From the NCBI GenBank assembly GCA_002067045.1, contig MVPZ01000209.1:1-18791 (forward strand): DNA of 18,791 bases. Reading direction: 5' to 3'. Positions 1 through 6,172 of the stretch are shown in pieces. Position 1 is the stretch's first letter. Each line of letters opens with the position of its first letter. This stretch comes from Methanomassiliicoccales archaeon PtaB.Bin134. GTDB taxonomy: Archaea; Thermoplasmatota; Thermoplasmata; Methanomassiliicoccales; UBA472. The notes below the pieces were generated by a model. The model did no database searches. It was not told the origin of the DNA and saw nothing but the letters and a program-made list of their open reading frames with translations. Made by a program: the position numbers and the translations under genes.

Positions 1-181
1 GGCCGACGAGGTCTTCATGACCGGCACCGCGGCGGAGATCTCCCCGATACGCGCGATCGACAACCGGCTGATCGGCGGCGGTTCGATCGGACCGATCACC
101 AAGCGTGTCGGCGAGGCCTTCCACCGGGCGGCCATGGGTCAGGACCCCAAGTACGCCAAGTGGCTGGACCTGGTCCAGTGA
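1..181 (+). CDS. ilvE: Branched-chain-amino-acid aminotransferase, C-terminal fragment
   Basis: The gene enters from outside the window, and only its last 59 residues plus TGA (179-181) are present, read from base 2. The segment has the fold-type IV PLP aminotransferase signature near the C-terminus: GTAAEISPI, then an ID pair, then a glycine-rich stretch and GPIT. The family transfers amino groups between glutamate and the 2-oxoacids of leucine, isoleucine and valine in the cytoplasm. A T-rich tract follows the stop, so this looks like the end of a transcription unit separate from the oxidoreductase operon downstream. D-amino-acid aminotransferase is the main alternative within the fold, but GTAAEI...GPIT favours IlvE. 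Confidence 0.85.
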   Translation, partial: ADEVFMTGTAAEISPIRAIDNRLIGGGSIGPITKRVGEAFHRAAMGQDPKYAKWLDLVQ

Positions 182-190
182 CCTAAACAT

Positions 191-209
191 CTTCCTTTTT
201 CCAATTTTT
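191..209 (+). terminator. T-rich archaeal terminator after ilvE
   Basis: Two T-runs (196-200 and 205-209) lie just after the aminotransferase stop and before the next promoter. Archaeal RNA polymerase commonly terminates at such T-tracts without a hairpin. No strong stem-loop is visible here. Confidence 0.5.
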
Positions 210-244
210 AGGCACACCGCCGTTCCGGGATCCGATGAGGGGCG

Positions 245-252
245 TTATATAT
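245..252 (+). promoter_or_regulatory. TATA box of the oxidoreductase operon
   Basis: The sequence TTATATAT stands out in GC-rich DNA. Its centre is about 33 bp before the ATG at 282, which predicts a transcription start within about 10 nt of the start codon, so the leader is very short or absent. Confidence 0.6.
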
Positions 253-281
253 GCCTGGCTCCGATTATCTTCCGGTGCTCC

Positions 282-1181
282 ATGTACGAGGTCCGGTTCC
301 ACGGTAGAGGGGGGCAGGGGGCGGTCATGGCCGCGCAGGCCCTGGCGGAGGCGGCGGTCATCGAGGGCAGGCATGCCAATGCCTTCCCCTTCTTCGGTGC
401 GGAGAGGCGCGGGGCCCCGGTGATGGCCTTCGCGCGCATCGACGACCGGAAGATAAGCATCAAGTCCCAGGTCTACGAGCCGGACCTGCTGGTGGTGCTG
501 GACGAGTCCCTGCTGGACATCGAGCCGGTGGCCAGGGGGCTGAAGGCCGACGGCAAGGCGGTCATCAACACCCGCAAACTGCCGGTGGAGATCGACCTGG
601 GGGTGGAGGTGGAGTGCGCCACGGTGCCGGCCACCGCCATCGCCCTGGAGTACCTGAAGGCCCCCATCGTGAACACCGCGATCCTTGGCGCGGTGGTCAA
701 GGTCAGCGGGCTGGTCTCCATGGACTCCATGCGCCAGGCCATAGAGAACCGCTTCGGGGAGAAGTTCGGCGAGGCCGCCGCCAGGACCAACGCGGCCGCG
801 GCCGCCGCGGCCTACGAGCAGGCGGCCATCGGAAGGTGCAAGGGAGGACGGCCCCTGCCGGACAAGAGGGAATGGCTGCCCGATTGGCACGACATCCCCA
901 TCGGCACCACCCTGGACGAACGAATGATCGACGGGGTGGCCGTCGGACCTGGAGGTGCCAGGCAGAACCTCACCGGCAGCTGGAGGGTGCAGACCCCCCG
1001 CTATGACAGGGAGAAGTGCGTGCGCTGCCTGCGCTGCTGGTTCTCCTGTCCGGAGGGCTGCATCAGGCGGGAGGAGGACGACTACGTGCGCTGGGACCTG
1101 AACTACTGCAAGGGTTGCGGCGTCTGCTCGCAGGTGTGCCCGGTCAAGGCCATCGACATGATCAAGGGGGGATCCAGGTGA
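282..1181 (+). CDS. porG/porD: 2-oxoacid (pyruvate):ferredoxin oxidoreductase, fused gamma-delta subunit
   Basis: This 299-residue protein joins two subunits that are usually separate. Residues 1 to about 180 are the gamma domain, with GRGGQG at 8-13 and the FFGAERRG motif near 37-45. After a linker with an alanine run, residues from about 215 form the delta ferredoxin-like domain. Two CxxCxxCxxxC motifs (C246/249/252/256 and C276/279/282/286) should bind two [4Fe-4S] clusters that pass electrons to external ferredoxin. The ATG at 282 is chosen because the gamma family begins at this point (MYEVRFHG) and a TATA box lies just upstream. The upstream in-frame extension runs into the ilvE gene. 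The stop overlaps the GTG of the alpha gene by 3 bases (GTGA). The substrate cannot be fixed from sequence alone; pyruvate is favoured by the gamma-delta-alpha-beta order. Confidence 0.9.
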   Translation: MYEVRFHGRGGQGAVMAAQALAEAAVIEGRHANAFPFFGAERRGAPVMAFARIDDRKISIKSQVYEPDLLVVLDESLLDIEPVARGLKADGKAVINTRKLPVEIDLGVEVECATVPATAIALEYLKAPIVNTAILGAVVKVSGLVSMDSMRQAIENRFGEKFGEAAARTNAAAAAAAYEQAAIGRCKGGRPLPDKREWLPDWHDIPIGTTLDERMIDGVAVGPGGARQNLTGSWRVQTPRYDREKCVRCLRCWFSCPEGCIRREEDDYVRWDLNYCKGCGVCSQVCPVKAIDMIKGGSR

Positions 1182-2353
1182 AGATCAAGGTCATAAGCGC
1201 CGATCACGCGGTGGCCTACGCCGCCAAGCTGGCCAGGACGGAGGTGGTGCCCAGCTTCCCCATCACCCCCCAGACGCTGATCGTGGAACAGCTTGCCGAG
1301 TTCATCAACGACGGGGAGCTGGACGCGGATTTCATCCCCGCGGACAGCGAGCACTCGGTGATGAGCATGGCCATAGGCGCCAGCGCCGGTGGCGTGCGCG
1401 TCTTCACGGCCACGTCATCACAGGGGCTGGCATTGATGCACGAGATGCTGTACGCCGTGCCGCAGAACCGCCTGCCCATCGTGATGGCCAACGTCAACCG
1501 CTCCCTGGGGGCGGCCTCCGGCATATGGGTGGAGTACAACGATTCCATGGCCGAGAGGGACTCGGGGTGGCTTCAGGTCTACGTGGAGGACAACCAGGAG
1601 GCTCTGGACGCGACGCTGATGGCCTTCCGGCTGGCCGAGGACCGCAGGGTGCTGCTGCCGGTGATGGTCTGCCTGGACGGTTTCATCCTGTCGCACACCG
1701 TGGAGCGGGTGGAGGTTCCGGGGCAGGAGGAGGTGGACCGCTTCATCTCAAGGTACGAGCCGCTGCACATGCTCGATCCATCCCATCCCAAGCTGATCAA
1801 CCCCATCGTGCCTCCGGAGTACGCCATGGAGATGCGCTACCAGCTGGACCGGGCCGTGGAGCATTCCCGGGAGGTCATCGCCGAGGTGGACGGGGAGTTC
1901 GCCAAGGCCTTCGGCCGCAGGTACGGAGGGCTCATAGACACCTACCGTCTGGAGGACGCCGATTTCGCCATGCTCACCCTGGGCACGGCCACGGGGCTGG
2001 CCCGCGAGGCTGTGGACCAGCTCAGGTCCGAGGGGAAGAGGGCCGGCCTGATCAAGCTGCGCTTCATGCGCCCCTTCCCCTTCAAGGAGCTGTGCCAGGC
2101 ATGCGAGGGCCTGAAGGCCCTGGGGGTGTTCGACCGTTCGGCGTCCTTCAACGGCGGGGGCCCGGTGCACACCGAGGTGGCCGCCGCGCTGTGCAACGTA
2201 CCCACCGTCGTCACCGGGCATGTGGCGGGCATAGGGGGCAGGGACATAACCCCCGCGCACATGCTGGAGATGTACGGCATAGTGGAGAGGGCCTCCCGGG
2301 GGGAGAAGGTGCGACAGGTGACCTGGCATGGCCTGAGGGGGGATATGGAATGA
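1178..2353 (+). CDS. porA: 2-oxoacid (pyruvate):ferredoxin oxidoreductase, alpha subunit
   Basis: The alpha subunit (391 residues) forms, with beta, the thiamine-diphosphate active site that reversibly converts a 2-oxoacid and CoA to acyl-CoA, CO2 and reduced ferredoxin. Family landmarks include PITPQT near the N-terminus, an EHSVMSMAIGAS segment, the TSSQGL motif and a C-terminal domain containing FNGGG. The GTG start at 1178 is the only one that gives the expected VKIKVISADHAV opening, and it overlaps the preceding TGA, implying translational coupling. The gene ends in ATGA, shared with the beta gene. The length is typical of PorA proteins from methanogens. A 2-oxoisovalerate-type enzyme is a possible alternative. 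Confidence 0.9.
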   Translation: MKIKVISADHAVAYAAKLARTEVVPSFPITPQTLIVEQLAEFINDGELDADFIPADSEHSVMSMAIGASAGGVRVFTATSSQGLALMHEMLYAVPQNRLPIVMANVNRSLGAASGIWVEYNDSMAERDSGWLQVYVEDNQEALDATLMAFRLAEDRRVLLPVMVCLDGFILSHTVERVEVPGQEEVDRFISRYEPLHMLDPSHPKLINPIVPPEYAMEMRYQLDRAVEHSREVIAEVDGEFAKAFGRRYGGLIDTYRLEDADFAMLTLGTATGLAREAVDQLRSEGKRAGLIKLRFMRPFPFKELCQACEGLKALGVFDRSASFNGGGPVHTEVAAALCNVPTVVTGHVAGIGGRDITPAHMLEMYGIVERASRGEKVRQVTWHGLRGDME

Positions 2354-3318
2354 GCGAGCTGCGCACCATCAAGGACATGCCGACCAACGACATGTTCGTC
2401 AGCGGGCACGGGGCCTGCGCCGGCTGCGGAATGGCCATCGCGGTCAAGAACATCATGCGCATCCTGGGGGCGGACACCACCGTGTACGTTCCCGCAAGCT
2501 GCCTGGTGGTGATCAGCGCCATGTACCCTACCAGCAACTTCCGGACTCCATACCTGTTCACGGCGTTCGAGAACACTGGCGCCGTCACCACCGGCATACG
2601 CGCGGCGCAGCGCCGCCGCGGTCTCGACTCCACCGTCGTGGGCATCGCCGGGGACGGAGGCACATTCGACATCGGCCTGCAGGCGCTGTCCGGAGCTGCG
2701 GAGCGCAACGAGGACCTACTGTACGTGTGCGTGGACAACGAGGGCTACATGAACACCGGCATCCAGAGGTCCGGGGCCACGCCCTTTGGCGCCTGGACCA
2801 CCACCACGCCCGTGGGCACCAAGGTGGAGGGCAAGCGGGAGTTCAAGAAGGACCTCATGGCCATCGTGGCCGCGCACGATCCGCCGTACGCCGCGTCCCT
2901 GTCCATCGCGCACTTCAACGATTTCGTCAGGAAGGTGGAGAAGGCCAAGAACGCCAAGGGCTTCCGATTCCTGCACGTGATGACACCCTGCGTGCCAGGT
3001 TGGCGATCCGACCCCTCCATGACCGTGGAGATCGCCCGGCTGGCCGTGGAGACGGGGATGTGGACGCTCTACGAGATCGAGGCCGGGGAGGCCCGCACGA
3101 CGTATAAGCCGCAGGCCATGCTGCCGGTGACGGACTACCTCAAGCTGCAGGGCCGGTTCAGGCACATGGAGAACGGTGACATCGCCAAGCTGCAGGAATG
3201 GCTGTGCAACAAGTGGTACATGCACTACGGCGGCGATACCGAGCAGCCGGTCTGCGCCAGGTTCGAGAAGGTGAAGAAGGTGCGCCACCCCCACGAGGAG
3301 CAGCTGCACTTCATATGA
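2350..3318 (+). CDS. porB: 2-oxoacid (pyruvate):ferredoxin oxidoreductase, beta (TPP-binding) subunit
   Basis: The 322-residue beta subunit carries the thiamine-diphosphate/Mg site. GDGG is at 101-104 and the matching asparagine lies in the NEGYMNTG segment at 130-137, giving the GDG-x(n)-N pattern. Four cysteines (C23, C26, C51 and C214) sit where the family binds its proximal [4Fe-4S] cluster. The ATG at 2350 overlaps the alpha stop (ATGA), so all three oxidoreductase genes are coupled. The gene ends with tandem in-frame TGA codons at 3316 and 3319 and runs head-on into the DUF1638 gene with 3 bases between the coding regions. In methanogens such an enzyme usually works in the pyruvate-synthase direction to assimilate acetyl-CoA. 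Confidence 0.9.
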   Translation: MSELRTIKDMPTNDMFVSGHGACAGCGMAIAVKNIMRILGADTTVYVPASCLVVISAMYPTSNFRTPYLFTAFENTGAVTTGIRAAQRRRGLDSTVVGIAGDGGTFDIGLQALSGAAERNEDLLYVCVDNEGYMNTGIQRSGATPFGAWTTTTPVGTKVEGKREFKKDLMAIVAAHDPPYAASLSIAHFNDFVRKVEKAKNAKGFRFLHVMTPCVPGWRSDPSMTVEIARLAVETGMWTLYEIEAGEARTTYKPQAMLPVTDYLKLQGRFRHMENGDIAKLQEWLCNKWYMHYGGDTEQPVCARFEKVKKVRHPHEEQLHFI

Positions 3319-3321
3319 TGA

Positions 3322-3963
3322 TCAACTGCGAGCGGAGGCCAACGCCAAGTTCTTGGCGTTCTGCAGGCAGTCCCTGAGCACCTGCAGCGTTCCCTGACGC
3401 TCCTCGTAGCGCAGCCCTAGGCGATCGGCCATCTCTCTCGATCGTGACCGCAGGTCCTCGCGGTCGCCCACCCCGGTGTCCACGAGAAGGACCCTGGAAT
3501 AGCCGTCGAACAGCATGTCCAGGAACCACTGAGCGTCGACCCCCAGCTCCTCGTAGTTCGGCATCTTGCTGTAGAGCTCCTTCTCGAAATACTCGGTGCC
3601 CATCTCGGAGATGAAAGGGATGGCGAACATGGTCCCTGCGCAGATCCTCTTCTCCCGGGCATACTCCTCGTTGGTCAGGAGGGCGCCCACGCAATCATCG
3701 GCCTCGATGGTGACCGTGGGGATGATGAGGTCCCTCTGAACGTCCTTCAGGGAATTGCAGGTCCCGAATCCCAGGAACACCGCGTCCACCTTTCCCTGCA
3801 GGGCGTTCACGTGCTCCACGACCGCCTTCTTGAGGTCCTGGGGGTAGGAATGCAGCCCGAACTCCAGGTATTCCTTGTGCACGATGTCAGGGTCGCCTTC
3901 CGTAAGAAGGTCCATCTCTTTGCGGAAACTCTCGCAAGCCACAACGCCGATCCTCATTTTCAT
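3322..3963 (-). CDS. DUF1638 family protein
   Basis: The 213-residue protein matches the DUF1638 pattern from end to end. It has an ACE motif near the N-terminus (C10), EFGLH at 34-38, a GFGTC turn (C69), DDC (C91), a CAGTMF segment where family members usually have a PGTYY-like motif, VDTG at 161-164 and a GTLQVL C-terminal element. The three spaced cysteines suggest a metal or cofactor site, but the biochemical role is not established. As I recall, relatives occur in methanogens and acetogens, often near corrinoid methyltransferase genes; no such gene is in this window. The start could be 3963 or, two codons later, 3957. An AT-rich promoter about 26 bp upstream supports 3963 with a leaderless transcript. 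It is divergent from the winged-helix gene at 4027. Confidence 0.8.
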   Translation of the reverse strand: MKMRIGVVACESFRKEMDLLTEGDPDIVHKEYLEFGLHSYPQDLKKAVVEHVNALQGKVDAVFLGFGTCNSLKDVQRDLIIPTVTIEADDCVGALLTNEEYAREKRICAGTMFAIPFISEMGTEYFEKELYSKMPNYEELGVDAQWFLDMLFDGYSRVLLVDTGVGDREDLRSRSREMADRLGLRYEERQGTLQVLRDCLQNAKNLALASARS

Positions 3964-4026
3964 GACCGGAACATCATCAGAATTAGTAATATTTTAATAT
4001 GTCTAGGTACTAATATTCTATTACTC
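3964..4026. promoter_or_regulatory. Divergent promoter/operator between the DUF1638 gene and the winged-helix regulator
   Basis: This 63-bp AT-rich spacer contrasts with its GC-rich surroundings. A plus-strand TATA-like TTTAATAT (about 3993-4000) is 27-34 bp before the regulator ATG. A minus-strand AATATTA (about 3987-3993) is a similar distance from the DUF1638 start. An inverted repeat ATTAGTA (3982-3988) / TACTAAT (4008-4014) and a second pair AGTAAT (3985-3990) / ATTACT (4020-4025) overlap both TATA elements. This is the layout expected if a bound protein shuts both promoters. The operator role is inference. Confidence 0.55.
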
Positions 4027-4761
4027 ATGAACGAGGGCGAGAACGAACTTCTGAGGAAGATCGAGGAGCTACGTCAGGGTCTGGACGCCCTCGGGCGCTC
4101 GGTCACATCCCTGCGCAAGGATGGGATGGACCAGGCCTTCCATGAGCAGATAGGCACATCCTATCTGGATAACAACCGTGATGCTGTGCGCGCGCTTATG
4201 GAAGAGTGGGCGGTCCAGGACACGGAGGTCCTTATGGACATCTCAGGAATGTACGACCGGGCGATGGAAAGATACCAGATCAACGACCTCGACGGCGCCA
4301 TCAGGTCGTTGGACGAGGTCCATCAATTGGTGATGCATCTTCCGGACGGGGACCTGGAGGTCGGGAAGAGGGGCGATCTGCTCTCGGTCCTGGACCGCAG
4401 CAGGCAGCAGATGGCCATGCTGGAGACGCTGCGGTTCCACACCGGCCGCCCAGGCGTGCGAAGGTCGTGCGACAGCGCCTACGGGGGGATCGAGCCGGAA
4501 AGGCTGGAGGCCATGTTGAACCCCCTCTCAAATGCCGTCAGATTGAAGATACTGGCGTTGTTGTACACAAGCTCGCGCAGCTTCACTGAGATCATGACCG
4601 AGCTGCAGATGCAGAAAGGACACCTGCAGTTCCACATCAGGAAACTGGTAGAATCCGGATATGTCATGGTAGACCGCAGGACGCACCTCTACTCCCTGGG
4701 GGAGAAGGGGCTGATGGCGGTCGACGGTCTGGGCCATCTTTTCTCCAAGATGCTGTCGTGA
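4027..4761 (+). CDS. Winged-helix (ArsR-like) transcriptional regulator
   Basis: The 244-residue protein has two parts. Residues 1 to about 150 are predicted helical. The first 35 look like a short coiled coil, and the remainder is acidic and TPR-like in feel, possibly a sensing or dimerisation region. Residues about 160-240 form a winged helix-turn-helix: NPLSNAVRLKILALL, then the SFTEIMTELQM and KGHLQFHIRKL helices, then a VMVDRRTHLYSL wing, close to ArsR-type regulators. The ATG at 4027 directly follows the AT-rich spacer and gives a leaderless start. The divergent arrangement suggests it controls the DUF1638 gene and itself. It ends convergently 8 bp from the small membrane protein. The ligand is unknown. 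Confidence 0.75.
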   Translation: MNEGENELLRKIEELRQGLDALGRSVTSLRKDGMDQAFHEQIGTSYLDNNRDAVRALMEEWAVQDTEVLMDISGMYDRAMERYQINDLDGAIRSLDEVHQLVMHLPDGDLEVGKRGDLLSVLDRSRQQMAMLETLRFHTGRPGVRRSCDSAYGGIEPERLEAMLNPLSNAVRLKILALLYTSSRSFTEIMTELQMQKGHLQFHIRKLVESGYVMVDRRTHLYSLGEKGLMAVDGLGHLFSKMLS

Positions 4762-4769
4762 CAGGGGCC

Positions 4770-4994
4770 TCAGTCCTTGGCGATCGCTCCCAGGGTCAGA
4801 AGGAGCACGCCGATCAAGCCGATGGCCACGGGGGTGATTATCGCGTCACGCTCGTAGGTGAACACCTCGGTGGTGATGAACAGGATGGTCTCCTCGTGCG
4901 TCACGGTCATCATGTAATAGGCCAACGCATTTCCGACCACCGCCAAGACGGCACCCGCCCCTATCAACACACGCTTTGCCAATGGTTTTTTCAC
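4770..4994 (-). CDS. Small two-helix membrane protein, unknown function
   Basis: This 74-residue protein has a basic N-terminus (VKKPLAKR), a first hydrophobic helix at about 9-29, a polar loop with acidic residues at about 30-50, and a second helix at about 53-72. The likely topology is both ends in the cytoplasm with a short external loop. I chose the GTG at 4994 because no ATG or TTG nearby upstream gives a sensible N-terminus, a lysine-rich start suits a membrane protein, and an AT-rich TATA-like element (TTAAT around 5028-5032 on the plus strand) lies about 35 bp upstream. I do not recognise the family. Nothing nearby states a role. Confidence 0.6.
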   Translation of the reverse strand: MKKPLAKRVLIGAGAVLAVVGNALAYYMMTVTHEETILFITTEVFTYERDAIITPVAIGLIGVLLLTLGAIAKD

Positions 4995-5117
4995 GGTCGA
5001 TCCCCGGCATGGAACCCATATGATCAGTATTAATGACTTCCTGGAGCGATTCCCGGTGGGATATGGGCGGTTCCACGCGAACCATCCCTGGCCACCCTCG
5101 CCGGGGTTGGATAACCC

Positions 5118-5125
5118 TTTTATAG
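5118..5125 (+). promoter_or_regulatory. TATA box of the L7Ae ribosomal operon
   Basis: TTTTATAG is followed by a predicted transcription start near 5148, leaving a leader of about 55 nt before the TTG at 5204. This is one of the longer predicted leaders in the window. An inverted repeat, GGGTT (5104-5108) / AACCC (5113-5117), abuts the TATA box where TFB would bind. Confidence 0.5.
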
Positions 5126-5161
5126 AACCATCCCTTTGAGCGTTCCTGCTCTTATGAGCCC

Positions 5162-5203
5162 GTGAATAATGAGGATGTTTACACATCGGAAGGAGGTATA
5201 AGT
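5162..5203 (+). promoter_or_regulatory. L7Ae leader with hairpin and strong ribosome binding site
   Basis: GGAGGT at 5192-5197 is a strong Shine-Dalgarno sequence 6 nt before the TTG at 5204, and it decides that start. Just upstream is a hairpin, GATGT (5174-5178) / ACATC (5183-5187), with a TTAC loop. It is flanked 5' by TGA (5170-5172) and 3' by GGA (5188-5190), an arrangement that could form the tandem G-A pairs of a kink-turn. Pairing below them is poor, so this is a candidate only. Confidence 0.45.
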
Positions 5204-5575
5204 TTGGCAAAAGCAGTGTTCGTTAGATTCGAATTGCCCAAGGAACTCAAGGACAAGGCCTATGAGGTCGTCGAGCTGGCCCGGGACACCGGCAAGCTGA
5301 AGAAGGGCACCAACGAGGTCACCAAGATCGTGGAGCGCGGAGAGGCCTCCCTGGTCGTGCTGGCGGAGGACGTCCAGCCCCCGGAGATCCTGGCCCACAT
5401 GCCCATGCTCTGCGAGGAGAGGAACATTCCCTACGTGTACGTGGACAGCAAGGCCCAGCTGGGGAACTCCTGCGGACTGGAGAAGCCCACCGCATCCATC
5501 GCCATCCTCGACGCTGGAAAGGGCAAGCCCATCCTGGAGGCCTTGGTCGACCAGGTCAAGAAGATAAAGGGCTAA
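5204..5575 (+). CDS. rpl7ae: Large ribosomal subunit protein L7Ae
   Basis: L7Ae binds kink-turn RNA in 23S rRNA and is also a core subunit of archaeal C/D and H/ACA guide RNPs and of RNase P. The 123-residue protein shows the GTNEVTKIVERGEA RNA-binding helix, AEDVQPPEI, and the LCEERNIPYVYV and LGNSCG segments typical of the family. An upstream ATG at 5162 would add 14 residues not found in the family. TTG at 5204 gives the expected MAKAVFVRF opening and has a strong ribosome binding site 6 nt upstream. It is the first gene of a cluster with S28e, L24e, Ndk and aIF5B, an order common in euryarchaea. Confidence 0.95.
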   Translation: MAKAVFVRFELPKELKDKAYEVVELARDTGKLKKGTNEVTKIVERGEASLVVLAEDVQPPEILAHMPMLCEERNIPYVYVDSKAQLGNSCGLEKPTASIAILDAGKGKPILEALVDQVKKIKG

Positions 5576-5587
5576 AGGGTGTCATAA

Positions 5588-5800
5588 ATGGCTGACGAAG
5601 ATAGCATTCCTTCAGAAGTTGTGGAGATAATAGGCAGGACGGGCATGACCGGGGAGGCCACCCAGGTCAAGGTCCGCGTGCTGGACGGCCGCGACAAGGG
5701 AAGGATCATCACCAGGAACATCATGGGGCCGGTCCGCATGGGCGACATCCTGATGCTCAGAGAGACGTCCAGAGAGGCCAGGAAGCTCTCCCTGAGGTAA
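5588..5800 (+). CDS. rps28e: Small ribosomal subunit protein S28e
   Basis: This 70-residue protein has the usual S28e length. It contains the [16 protein letters not shown] core and the RNIMGPVR segment, and ends with the basic RKLSLR tail. It is a component of the 30S head near the mRNA exit region in archaea and eukaryotes. It starts 12 nt after the L7Ae stop and precedes L24e by 13 nt (AAGGAGG at 5799-5805 serves the next gene), so the ribosomal genes are almost certainly co-transcribed. Confidence 0.95.
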   Translation: MADEDSIPSEVVEIIGRTGMTGEATQVKVRVLDGRDKGRIITRNIMGPVRMGDILMLRETSREARKLSLR

Positions 5801-5813
5801 GGAGGCAGCACAC

Positions 5814-6167
5814 ATGGTAGAGCAACACTTATGCACTTTCTGCGGGGAGCAGATCGAGCCCGGCACCGGAAAGATGTACGTGAAGAAGGACGGGACGGTC
5901 TGGCTGTTCTGCACCAACAAGTGCTACAAGAACATGGTCGACCTCAAGCGCGTGCCCAGGAACGTCACCTGGACCAAGGCCTACGCCGCCAAGAAGAACC
6001 TGATCATGGCCACCAAGGAGAAGGCCGAGGAGAAGGCTGAGGTGAAGGCCGAGCCCGTGGCCGTCGAGAAGGCCGAGAAGAAGGCCGAGCCCAAGGTCAA
6101 GACCATGAACAGGAAGAAGGCCAGGGCCGCCAAGAAGGCCGAGGCCGAGGCAGCGCCGAAGGAGTGA
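5814..6167 (+). CDS. rpl24e: Large ribosomal subunit protein L24e with a long Lys/Ala/Glu tail
   Basis: The first 60 residues or so are a complete L24e zinc-binding domain: CTFCG (C7, C10) and CTNKC (C33, C37), then the NVTWTKAY segment. Most archaeal L24e proteins stop near here. This one continues to 117 residues with a low-complexity tail built from repeated KAE, EKAE and KKAE units, a charged and probably disordered extension. A strong ribosome binding site (AAGGAGG at 5799-5805) sits 8 nt before the ATG. The last bases overlap the region before Ndk. Confidence 0.93.
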   Translation: MVEQHLCTFCGEQIEPGTGKMYVKKDGTVWLFCTNKCYKNMVDLKRVPRNVTWTKAYAAKKNLIMATKEKAEEKAEVKAEPVAVEKAEKKAEPKVKTMNRKKARAAKKAEAEAAPKE

Positions 6168-6172
6168 GCCCC

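Noticed and set aside
105..281. In-frame N-terminal extension of the fused PorGD protein back to 105
   Set aside because: It overlaps the ilvE coding region, passes the T-rich terminator and TATA box, and adds residues absent from the gamma family.
282..3318. Assignment as a 2-oxoisovalerate oxidoreductase because ilvE lies upstream
   Set aside because: Sequence alone does not separate it. The gamma-delta-alpha-beta order and beta subunit features fit pyruvate at least as well, and ilvE appears to be a separate transcription unit.
5994..6160. Repetitive AAGGCCGAG-type DNA as a microsatellite or mobile repeat
   Set aside because: It is explained by the Lys/Ala/Glu-rich coding tail of L24e and stays in frame.
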